The notes under the pieces: generated by a model | What the model was told of the DNA's origin: nothing | Databases searched by the model: none | The model's input: the letters and a program-made list of their open reading frames with translations, nothing else | Origin: Streptomyces cellostaticus | GTDB taxonomy: Bacteria > Actinomycetota > Actinomycetes > Streptomycetales > Streptomycetaceae | DNA: 64,000 nucleotides | Assembly (NCBI RefSeq): GCF_001513965.1 | Contig: NZ_KQ948017.1 | Coordinates: forward strand, 353,646 to 417,645 | Direction: 5' to 3' | Shown: positions 9,279 through 16,298 of the stretch, piece after piece | How positions within the stretch are numbered: position 1 is the first letter of the stretch | Layout: every line of letters starts with the position of its first letter | Made by a program: the position numbers and the translations under genes

Positions 9279-9929
9279 ATGATCTGGTCGCTCGTCCGCC
9301 GGAGCCGGGCCGGGCTGCCCGCGCCCGGGCAGTGCGCGCCGGGTCGGCATGTCCTGGCCACCGAGCGGCTGTTGCTGTTCACACCCCGGACGCTGCTCGA
9401 CGTCGCGGCGGCGCTCGCGGCCAGCGCGGACGCCGAGGCCCAGCGATGGCTGGGGAACCAGACCGACCGGATCGCGCCCGACCCCGGCACCCGGCGCGTC
9501 CTGCTGGAGTGGCGGCCCGCAGGCGACGACGGCCGCCGTGTCCCGCGCCGGCTGGCGAAGCCCTTCACGCCCGGTCCCGACGACCCGGTGTTCCTGGTCT
9601 GTGTACGCAGGGCCGACCTCAGCTATGCCGGAGCCCTGCAACTGGAGCACCGCGCGGGGGAGATGGGCGGCTGGCTGGCGCCGCGCTGCCGTGGGCAGGG
9701 CCTGGGCGCCGAGCTGTTCCGGGCCGGGGCCGTGCTCGCGCACACCCATGCCGGGATGAGCACCGTGCGGGCCGGCGCGGAGACCGGAAACGCCGCGAGC
9801 CGGCGGGCCCTGGCCCGGGCGGGATTCGTCCCGGACGAAGGACCGCCCCGGCACACCCTGCCCGACGGACGCGTGATCGACTCCGTCTGGCTCCGGCACG
9901 ACGCCACGGCGGCCTCCCACTGCACCTGA
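9279..9929 (+). CDS. GNAT-family N-acetyltransferase (RimJ/RimL-like)
   Basis: 216 residues. After VLATERLLLFTPRTLLDVAA the protein follows the RimJ/RimL-like pattern. The acetyl-CoA-binding segment is GGWLAPRCRGQGLGAELFRA, followed by VRAGAETGNAASRRALARAG, the usual neighbour-strand signature that ends in a -GF- turn. It would transfer acetyl from acetyl-CoA to an amine (a protein N-terminus or a small molecule). ATG at 9279 is chosen over the longer frame from 9138 because a GGGGGG RBS stands 5 bp upstream and the added residues look non-coding. It lies in the same orientation as a second GNAT gene but is separated from it by about 80 bp. Confidence 0.82.
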   Translation: MIWSLVRRSRAGLPAPGQCAPGRHVLATERLLLFTPRTLLDVAAALAASADAEAQRWLGNQTDRIAPDPGTRRVLLEWRPAGDDGRRVPRRLAKPFTPGPDDPVFLVCVRRADLSYAGALQLEHRAGEMGGWLAPRCRGQGLGAELFRAGAVLAHTHAGMSTVRAGAETGNAASRRALARAGFVPDEGPPRHTLPDGRVIDSVWLRHDATAASHCT

Positions 9930-10010
9930 CCACCACCGCGTCCCACGCCGGTCGCGCCACCCCCTTCGATCGGACATATGCTGCGAAATACCGCACCGAA
10001 GGGAGTCCCC

Positions 10011-10541
10011 ATGGCCGATGCCCCGCCGACCCCCGCCCTGCCCCTGCGACAGCTCGGCTTCGAACACCTCGCCGCCGTCCTCGACCTCGGCCACCGGGTC
10101 TACGACACCGAGGCGATGCCCTACACGGGCTGGTCGCTGTCGGCCGTCGCCGGGCATCTGGACGCGCCGGACTCCGCCTGCCTGGTGGCGCTGGACGGTG
10201 ACCGGGTCGCCGGTTTCGTCCTCGGGTCGGTCTCGTTCGAGCAGCGTGCCGACTGGGGCTATCTGGAGTGGATCGCGGTCGACCCCGCCTACCAGGGGCG
10301 CGGGGTGGCCTCGCGGCTGGTGAAGGAGTGCTGTGCCCGGCTCGCGGCGGCCGGGGCGGTGTGCGTGGTCACGGACGTGGAGCGGCGCAACACCGCCTCC
10401 GCGGAACTGATGCGCCGCAACGGCTTCACGGAACAGGCCACGGTCAGCCTGTTCGTACGGCCCCTCGCCCACTCCTCGCGGACCGACACGGCCGCTCCCC
10501 GACGCCACCTGACCCGGGCGGCGGCCGAGCGGGTGCGGTGA
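10011..10541 (+). CDS. GNAT-family N-acetyltransferase
   Basis: A 176-residue single-domain GNAT. Motif A is YLEWIAVDPAYQGRGVASRL, with the Q/R-x-x-G-x-A acetyl-CoA loop. Motif B is VERRNTASAELMRRNGFTEQ. The ATG at 10011 has AAGGGAG 5-11 bp upstream. The substrate is unknown; the last 30 residues are basic and low in complexity. It is the second acetyltransferase in a row, but the two differ in subfamily, so tandem duplication is unlikely. Confidence 0.87.
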   Translation: MADAPPTPALPLRQLGFEHLAAVLDLGHRVYDTEAMPYTGWSLSAVAGHLDAPDSACLVALDGDRVAGFVLGSVSFEQRADWGYLEWIAVDPAYQGRGVASRLVKECCARLAAAGAVCVVTDVERRNTASAELMRRNGFTEQATVSLFVRPLAHSSRTDTAAPRRHLTRAAAERVR

Positions 10542-10560
10542 AACCTCCAGGCCCGTCGGC

Positions 10561-10866
10561 CTACCCGGCGCCGGGATCGTCCCCGGGCCTGGCGTCGGCC
10601 AGGACACGGAAGACGGACAGGCCCTCGGGCTCCTCGGCGACGCCCGTACAGCGGGTCACCTGCGCCGCCGGCGGGCCCTCGGCCGCCCAGCGCGCCATGG
10701 CGGCGACGTCGTCGGGGTGCCCCTCGAACACGGCTTCCACGTCTCCGTTGTGCAGATTGCGCACCCACCCCGCCACTCCCCGTTCCGCGGCGAGCCGACG
10801 GCAGGTGTCGCGGTAGAACACACCCTGTACCCGGCCACTGACGTGCACGTGCTGACGGACGGTCAT
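10561..10866 (-). CDS. Acylphosphatase
   Basis: 101 residues with the complete acylphosphatase signature: HVSGRVQGVFYRDTCRRLA carries the catalytic Arg in the phosphate loop, and GWVRNLHNGDVEAVFEG carries the catalytic Asn. It hydrolyses carboxyl-phosphate bonds. Its ATG overlaps the stop of the desaturase gene by 4 bp, so the two are co-translated. A link between acylphosphatase and lipid metabolism is not established. In this setting acyl-phosphate, the substrate of the PlsX/PlsY route, would be a logical target, but that is inference. Confidence 0.92.
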   Translation of the reverse strand: MTVRQHVHVSGRVQGVFYRDTCRRLAAERGVAGWVRNLHNGDVEAVFEGHPDDVAAMARWAAEGPPAAQVTRCTGVAEEPEGLSVFRVLADARPGDDPGAG

Positions 10867-11807
10867 TCCTGTGGACTCCCGTTCCCCTGCCGGCGTGCGG
10901 TGATCCGGCGCCGGTCCGGCCAGCGCACGTCGTAGGCCCAGCCGACGCGCTCGAACCAGTGGATCAGGCGGGCGCTGGCGTCCAGCTGGCCGATCAGCAC
11001 GCCGTGCCGGGCGCTGGTCGGGTCGGCGTGGTGGAGGTTGTGCCAGGACTCGCCGAGGGACAGCGCGGCCAGCCACCACACGTTGCCCGAGTGGTCCCGG
11101 CTGCGGAAGGGCCGGGAACCGGCCGCGTGGCAGATCGAGTTGATGGACCAGGTGACATGGTGGACGAGCGAGATCCGCACCAGCCCGGCCCAGAAGAACG
11201 CGGTGAGCGCGCCCTGCCAGGAGCGGGTGAGCGCCCCGCCCAGCAGTGCCGGCAGGGTGAGGGAGGCGAGGACCAGGATGCCGAAGCGCCGGGAGATCAG
11301 CATCAGGGTGCGGTCGCGGACGAGATCGGGGGCGTACTGGCGGGGCGAGGCATGTTCGGTCTCGAAGAGCCAGCCGAGGTGGGCGTAGACCATGCCCTTG
11401 GCCAGGGCGCGGGGGGAACGGCCGTACCGCCAGGGCGAGTGCGGGTCCCCGTCGCGGTCGGAGAAGCGGTGGTGCTTGCGGTGGTCGGCCACCCAGGTGA
11501 GCAGCGGGCCCTGTACGGCGAGGCTGCCGGCCAGGGCGAGGGCGATCCTGAGGGGCCGGATGGCCTTGAAGGAGCCGTGGGTGAAGTACCGGTGGAAGCC
11601 GACGGTGATGCCGAGTCCGCTGACCAGGTAGAAGACGACGGCTAGCGCGAGATCCGTGGGGCTCAGGCCGTGCCGCCAGGCAAGGGGCACGGCGGCGAGG
11701 AGCGCCAGGAAGGGTACGCCGACGAACACACCGATCATGAGCTGCTCGCCGCTCTGCCAGGACCGTGCTCTGCCTGCCAGAGGGGTGGATTCCGAGAACT
11801 CCGACAA
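10863..11807 (-). CDS. Membrane fatty-acid (acyl-CoA type) desaturase
   Basis: A 314-residue membrane di-iron desaturase with the three histidine boxes: HRYFTH (about 72-77), HRKHH (about 109-113) and HNLHH near residue 250. Four hydrophobic segments occupy about 24-42, 53-70, 86-105 and 180-225. This is the delta-9 stearoyl-CoA-desaturase-like group, which introduces a cis double bond using O2 and electrons from a ferredoxin or similar donor. The start appears to be TTG at 11807, 42 bp after the ketosynthase stop, with AAAGG upstream; an internal ATG (MIGVF) is the alternative. The gene is coupled to acylphosphatase and paralogous to the desaturase at 18702. Confidence 0.92.
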   Translation of the reverse strand: MSEFSESTPLAGRARSWQSGEQLMIGVFVGVPFLALLAAVPLAWRHGLSPTDLALAVVFYLVSGLGITVGFHRYFTHGSFKAIRPLRIALALAGSLAVQGPLLTWVADHRKHHRFSDRDGDPHSPWRYGRSPRALAKGMVYAHLGWLFETEHASPRQYAPDLVRDRTLMLISRRFGILVLASLTLPALLGGALTRSWQGALTAFFWAGLVRISLVHHVTWSINSICHAAGSRPFRSRDHSGNVWWLAALSLGESWHNLHHADPTSARHGVLIGQLDASARLIHWFERVGWAYDVRWPDRRRITARRQGNGSPQE

Positions 11808-11849
11808 GAGGAGGACCTTTCGGCTGCGGGGGTGCTTTCGGGGCGGGTG

Positions 11850-13103
11850 CTAGTCGACGGCGGTGAAGGCGAGTACGGCGTTCTGGCCGCCGAAGCCGAA
11901 GGAGTTGCTGAGGGCGGCTCGTATCCGCTGCGGACGGGGGACCTTCGTCACGACGTCCAGGTCCATCGCCGGGTCGAGGGTGTCGAGGTTGGCGGTGGGC
12001 GGGATCAGCTGGTGGCGCAGGGTGAGCACGGTGCAGGCCGCCTCGATGGCGCCGGCGCCGCCGATGGCGTGCCCGATGGCGCCCTTGACGGCAGTGACGG
12101 GCGGCGGCCGCCGGAAGACCCGGTGGAGCGCGTTGTGCTCGGCCGCGTCGCCCTGCGGGGTGGAGGTGCCGTGCGCGTTGACGTGGTCGACGTCCTCCGG
12201 GGCCAGGCCGGCGTCCGCGAGGGCGCCCCGGATGGCGCGGGCGGCGCCGTCGCCGCCGGGGTGCGGGGCGGTGAAGTGGTGGGCGTCGCAGGAGGCGCCG
12301 AAGCCGGAGAGCAGGGCCACGGGCCGGGCGGCCCGGGCGCGGGCGTCCTCGGCACGTTCCAGGACGAGGACGGCGGCGCCCTCGCCGAGGACGAAGCCGT
12401 CCCGGTCGCGGTCGAACGGCCGGGAGGCCTCCTGCGGGCTGTCGGCGCGGCGGGACAGGGCGCGCATCTGGGCGAAGCAGGCGGCGGTCATCCGCAGCCG
12501 GGCCGACTCGCTGCCCCCGGCGAGGACGAGGTCGCAGGCGCCGGACAGCAGCCAGTCCCGGGCGAGGCCGAGCGCGCTGGTGCCGGAGGCGCAGGCGGTG
12601 CTGACGACCATGTTGGGGCCCTGTGCGCCGAGGTCGAGGGCGATCTCGGCGGCTGCCATGTTGGGCACGCTGCGGGGGAGGGCGAGCGGCGAGACCCGTT
12701 CCGGGTTGTGGTCGGCGAGCCGGTCGAACTCGGCCTGCCAGCCCTGCATGGACCCGGTGCCGACGCCCATCACGACGCCGACGCGGGCCCCGTCCCAGCC
12801 GCCGGGCGTGAGCCGGGCGTCGGCCACGGCCTCGCGGGCGGCGAGCAGGGCGAAGGTGGTGAAGCGGTCGAGGCGGCGGCTGAGCCGGTGCCCGAGCAGG
12901 CCGGCCGCGTCGAGGCCGGGCACCCGGCAGGAGAAGGCCACGGGCAGCCCGTCCAGGCCCGGGTCGGCGGTCGCGGTGGACTGCCCGGCACACAGGCCCG
13001 CCCACACCGCGTCCCGGCCGATGCCCACGGGTGTGACCAGTCCCAGTCCGGTGACGGCCACCGGGGCGCGGCGCGCCGGGCCGCGTGCTTTCACGAGCTG
13101 CAT
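11850..13103 (-). CDS. Beta-ketoacyl-ACP synthase II (FabF-like)
   Basis: A 417-residue thiolase-fold ketosynthase. The catalytic triad is Cys171 in VVSTACASG, His311 in VNAHGTSTPQGD and His345 in VKGAIGHAIGGAGA. It condenses acyl-ACP with malonyl-ACP. No partner chain-length factor or ACP lies adjacent, and the surroundings (desaturase, PlsC, acylphosphatase) are lipid genes, so it is probably an accessory FabF for acyl-chain elongation and not a type II polyketide enzyme. It reads in the same direction as the PlsC relic upstream and the desaturase downstream, forming one putative operon. Confidence 0.92.
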   Translation of the reverse strand: MQLVKARGPARRAPVAVTGLGLVTPVGIGRDAVWAGLCAGQSTATADPGLDGLPVAFSCRVPGLDAAGLLGHRLSRRLDRFTTFALLAAREAVADARLTPGGWDGARVGVVMGVGTGSMQGWQAEFDRLADHNPERVSPLALPRSVPNMAAAEIALDLGAQGPNMVVSTACASGTSALGLARDWLLSGACDLVLAGGSESARLRMTAACFAQMRALSRRADSPQEASRPFDRDRDGFVLGEGAAVLVLERAEDARARAARPVALLSGFGASCDAHHFTAPHPGGDGAARAIRGALADAGLAPEDVDHVNAHGTSTPQGDAAEHNALHRVFRRPPPVTAVKGAIGHAIGGAGAIEAACTVLTLRHQLIPPTANLDTLDPAMDLDVVTKVPRPQRIRAALSNSFGFGGQNAVLAFTAVD

Positions 13104-13211
13104 GAGCGGTGATTATCCGGGCCCGGGGCGGCGGTTCCCGGCTGCGACAACTCGTTCGGCCCAGGACGGCGGCCGCTACCACCCGGATGTGCGAACCCCA
13201 CTGGCGAACCG

Positions 13212-13710
13212 TCAGCCGCCACCGGTGGGGACGAGCCCGTCGTCGTCCGGCGTGTCCTCGGGCGCGGCCGGGCCGAGCGCCCGTACCGCGCACGACCAGG
13301 CCTCGGCCAAAGCGCTCTCCAGGTCGTCCAGCGACGGGCCGGACAGGCCCAGACGGACGACGCCGGGCTTCAGGCGTCCGGGCGGGCGGTCGTGGGACGC
13401 CCGGTAGCGAGGCAGGCCGCCCTCCGGGTGGATGAGCACGCTGCGGCCCGCGGTGAGCGCGGCGGCTGCCCCTGTGCACCGGTAGGCAGCCCTCGCGGGT
13501 GAGGGCACGGAACAGCAGGGGTACCCGCCACACTCCGGCGGCGGCGAGGACGGCGGGCCGGTGCAGGGTGCCGATGAGCAGCACCGGGTCGAAGAGCGAG
13601 GTGTGGTGGGCGGCGAGGATACGGCCGGGCCCGCCGGCCGGGCGGCCGGCCCCGCTCACGGTCGTGTCACTGAAGACGGGCACGAGGGCTCTGGCACCGG
13701 CGGACAGCAC
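13212..13710 (-). pseudogene. Frameshifted 1-acylglycerol-3-phosphate acyltransferase (PlsC-like)
   Basis: A GTG at 13710 with RBS AGAGGA opens a frame carrying the acyltransferase catalytic motif in ILAAHHTSLFDPVLLIG (HxxxxD) and REGCLPVHRG. Near 13465 the homology jumps to another frame that carries AAALTAGRSVLIHPEGGLPR (the EGG block that binds glycerol phosphate) and ends at 13212. The break lies between catalytic blocks 2 and 3, so no single frame makes a complete enzyme. One missing base explains it: a true mutation or an indel error. It stands 108 bp upstream of the ketosynthase and would be the first gene of that operon. Confidence 0.75.
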
Positions 13711-13842
13711 GGCGGTGCTCCTCTCCCGGACGGGACCGTCCCCGCCCGATCATCACCCACGTCCGTGCTCCCCGGCATGTCGGAGCCGCCCCGAATGCCC
13801 GTCTGACGTGCGGTGCGTCCCGATGGATGACTGAATGCCCTC

Positions 13843-14367
13843 ATGGACCTTCTCGCCGCCCACGACGCGATCCCGGAGGACGACGTCCCGCAGCGGGTGG
13901 TCCTGCCGCGGCAGACCCCGGCGGGCGACAAGGCGGCCCACCTGGTCGGCTGCCTGACGGGCTCCCAGCAGAACATCACCCAGTGCGTGGCGCCCGTCAC
14001 ACCCCGGCTGTGCCTGCACGACCACACCCTCGCCGCCGGCACCCCGCGGCAGACGGTGATCGCGGCCAGGAGCGTGGTGCCGGCCTGCTGCGCGTCGGCG
14101 ATGTTCGACGAGGAGGTCGTCGAGGCGCCCCTGGAGTTCCGGCCCGGACGCCCGTCCGCGCACAACCCCGTCCTCGGTTACGGCGCCCACGACTGCCTCG
14201 GCGGATACGCGGCCCTGGTGATCGTGCCCGAGCCGGCGCGGCGCGTGCTGCTGCGCCCCGGCATCCGGCCGCTGCCCGGCGGCGAACGCGCTCTCGACCA
14301 CGCGGGCACCCCATTCCCCCAGCACGACATAGTGAGTTCCGGCCGCCCGGCCGGGAACGCGACCTGA
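13843..14367 (+). CDS. Half-length cytochrome P450-like protein (heme-thiolate C-terminal half)
   Basis: 174 residues matching only the C-terminal half of a P450: DHTLAAGTPRQTVIAARSVV, then SAMFDEEVVEAPLEFRPGRP (the meander) and the Cys loop GYGAHDCLGG with Cys118. It ends AGTPFPQHDIV, like the tail of P450s that accompany heme dioxygenases (fungal Ppo type). The I-helix and a clear ExxR are absent. An in-frame stop at 13828 and the opposite-strand gene behind it leave no room for an N-terminal half. It stops 12 bp before the peroxidase gene and is probably co-transcribed with it. It is either a truncated relic or a minimal heme-thiolate partner. Confidence 0.72.
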   Translation: MDLLAAHDAIPEDDVPQRVVLPRQTPAGDKAAHLVGCLTGSQQNITQCVAPVTPRLCLHDHTLAAGTPRQTVIAARSVVPACCASAMFDEEVVEAPLEFRPGRPSAHNPVLGYGAHDCLGGYAALVIVPEPARRVLLRPGIRPLPGGERALDHAGTPFPQHDIVSSGRPAGNAT

Positions 14368-14379
14368 CCGGGAGGACCC

Positions 14380-15999
14380 ATGACCGTATTGTCTCGTGCG
14401 CCCGAGACCCGGACCTTGCCGTGGACCGGAGCACGTGACCGGTCCCGCGACGGCCTGCGCAACCGGTTCGAGACCCATCTGCTGACCCACTACGGCCCGG
14501 TGTGGCAGGCGGCCCGGCGCAGCAGATGGCTGCACCGCCGTCTGAACTCCACCCTGACCGACCGGGCCGTCCTCAAGGCCCCGATACGCCCCGACCCGCT
14601 GAGCACCAAGAGCCCGTACACCTCCTGGGACTCCCTGACCGACCGCTCCTGGGTGGGCCGGCACCTGCCCCCGATGGTCCCGCCGAAGGACCTGCCCTCC
14701 GCCGAACGGGTCACCGAGCTCTTCCGGCGAAACGGCGAGACCCGCTACTGCACCCGGTCCACGGCCCTGCTGCCCGCGTTCGCGCAGTGGTTCACCGACG
14801 GTTTCCTGCGCGGTCACGCCGCCGGCGGCGACCCGCGCCGCACCGACTCCCCGCACACCCTCGACATGTGCCAGCTCTACGGCGACCGCGAGGAGGTCAC
14901 CGCCTGCCTGCGCACCTTCCGGGGCGGGCGGATGAAGAGCCGCACGGTCGGCGGGGGCGAGTTCCCGCCCCTGCTCTGCAGGGGCGGGAAGATCAGGAAC
15001 GAGTTCCGTGCGATCAGGCCGGTCCGGTTCGGCGAGGTGCCCAAGGAGTTCCGCGACGCCCTGTTCGCCTGCGGCGGCGAGCGCGTGCACGCGCACATCG
15101 GGCCGATGGCGGTGAACGTCCTGTTCCTGCGCGAGCACAACCGGGTGGCCGGCATCCTCTCCGCCGCGCATCCGAACTGGGACGACGAGCGCGTCTTCCA
15201 GACCACCCGCAACACGCTGATCGTGATGATGATCCGGGTGATGCTGGAGGAGTACATCAACCACATCACGCCGTACCACTTCGACTTCGTCCTCGACCCG
15301 GTGCGCACCGACCGAGGGGTGTGGCACCGGGAGAACTGGGCGACGATCGAGTTCAGCCTCGTCTACCGATGGCACAGCCTGATCCCGTCGACGTACACCA
15401 TCGCGGGCCAAGAGGTGCCGCTCGCGCACACCATCGCCAACGGTCAGCTGGTTCTCGACCGGGGCCTGGGCCCGCTGTTCGAGGATCTGTCCCGCCAACC
15501 GGCCGGTCTGTCCGGGCTGTTCAACACCGACGAGCTGCTGCTGCCCATCGAGGAGCAGACCGTCGCGGTGGGCCGCGAGCTGCGGCTGGCCTCCTACAAC
15601 GACTACCGCGCCTACTACGGCTTCCCGCGGATCACCGACCCGCGGCAGATCTCCGGGGACCCGAGCGTCCAGCAGGCGCTGCTCGACCTGTACGGCAGTG
15701 TCGACGCGATCGACCTGTACGTCGGGCTGTTCGCGGAGGAGCCGGAGCCCGGGGCCGTCTTCGGCCGGCTGCTGGAACGCGTGATCTCCGTCGACGCGTT
15801 CTCGGAGGCGCTGAACAACCCGCTGCTCGCGCCGCGCCTGTTCGCGCCGTCGACGTTCTCGCCGGAGGGCATGTGGATCATCCAGGAGACGCGAGGCTTC
15901 TCCGACCTGGTGCGCCGCAACCTGCCGGAGGACCATGGGCGTTACTTCGTCTCGCTGGGCAGGAGCGCGGCGGACGCGCGGGCCGCGGCCGCCCGCTGA
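14380..15999 (+). CDS. Cyclooxygenase-like animal-type heme peroxidase / fatty-acid dioxygenase
   Basis: A 539-residue member of the animal heme peroxidase superfamily, nearest in pattern to cyclooxygenases and fungal oxylipin dioxygenases. IEFSLVYRWHSLIP contains Tyr329 (COX Tyr385 equivalent), Trp331 and the proximal heme ligand His332. The motif REHNRVAGIL and the C-terminal LLAPRLFAPSTFSPEGMWII also match COX. The distal-site motif reads AQWFTDGFLR, so the position of the distal His (Q-x-x-x-H in COX) is Asp140. GGGAGGA precedes the ATG. There is no signal peptide or EGF domain. It probably oxygenates unsaturated fatty acids; the flanking desaturases and P450 fit. Confidence 0.88.
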   Translation: MTVLSRAPETRTLPWTGARDRSRDGLRNRFETHLLTHYGPVWQAARRSRWLHRRLNSTLTDRAVLKAPIRPDPLSTKSPYTSWDSLTDRSWVGRHLPPMVPPKDLPSAERVTELFRRNGETRYCTRSTALLPAFAQWFTDGFLRGHAAGGDPRRTDSPHTLDMCQLYGDREEVTACLRTFRGGRMKSRTVGGGEFPPLLCRGGKIRNEFRAIRPVRFGEVPKEFRDALFACGGERVHAHIGPMAVNVLFLREHNRVAGILSAAHPNWDDERVFQTTRNTLIVMMIRVMLEEYINHITPYHFDFVLDPVRTDRGVWHRENWATIEFSLVYRWHSLIPSTYTIAGQEVPLAHTIANGQLVLDRGLGPLFEDLSRQPAGLSGLFNTDELLLPIEEQTVAVGRELRLASYNDYRAYYGFPRITDPRQISGDPSVQQALLDLYGSVDAIDLYVGLFAEEPEPGAVFGRLLERVISVDAFSEALNNPLLAPRLFAPSTFSPEGMWIIQETRGFSDLVRRNLPEDHGRYFVSLGRSAADARAAAAR

Positions 16000-16005
16000 G
16001 CGGGC

Positions 16006-16260
16006 TCAGCGCACGTGCGCGAGCAACGCCTCGGCGGCGGCGCGCAGTTGCTCCGCCGCCGTGGTGCAGGCGGCCGCCTGCCGTTCCAGCGCGGGGCGGC
16101 TCGACTCCGGCGCCGCGGCACAGCCGCTCAGTGCGGAGGCGGTGGCGAGCAGACGGCGCGCGCAGCCGTCCATGAGGTCGGCGTCGGCCCGCAACCTGAC
16201 GACCTGGTCGAGGGAGGATGCGCGGGCAGGCGAGATCGCCCGGGTGGACTCGGTCACCAT
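16006..16260 (-). CDS. Small protein of unknown function (84 residues)
   Basis: 84 residues, mostly amphipathic helix: SLDQVVRLRADADLMDGCAR, then LLATASALSGCAA and LERQAAACTTAAEQLRAAAE. It contains several Cys residues but no CxxC. AAGGGGA lies 6-12 bp before the ATG at 16260, a strong RBS that supports a real gene. It begins 38 bp after the stop of the hydrolase gene on the same strand and so probably belongs to that transcript. A helical-bundle accessory protein is plausible; I do not recognise the family. Confidence 0.65.
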   Translation of the reverse strand: MVTESTRAISPARASSLDQVVRLRADADLMDGCARRLLATASALSGCAAAPESSRPALERQAAACTTAAEQLRAAAEALLAHVR

Positions 16261-16298
16261 GAGGGGCTCCCCTTCGGGTTGAGCACGGCAGGTCGGGT

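Noticed and set aside
11850..13103. Type II polyketide synthase ketosynthase
   Set aside because: No chain-length factor, ACP, ketoreductase or cyclase is adjacent; the neighbours are fatty-acid genes.
10561..13710. A very long minus-strand open frame of more than 1000 codons
   Set aside because: Only its two ends are protein-like (acylphosphatase at 10561-10866 and the PlsC N-terminus). The middle is an Arg/Pro-rich shadow of the desaturase and ketosynthase genes.
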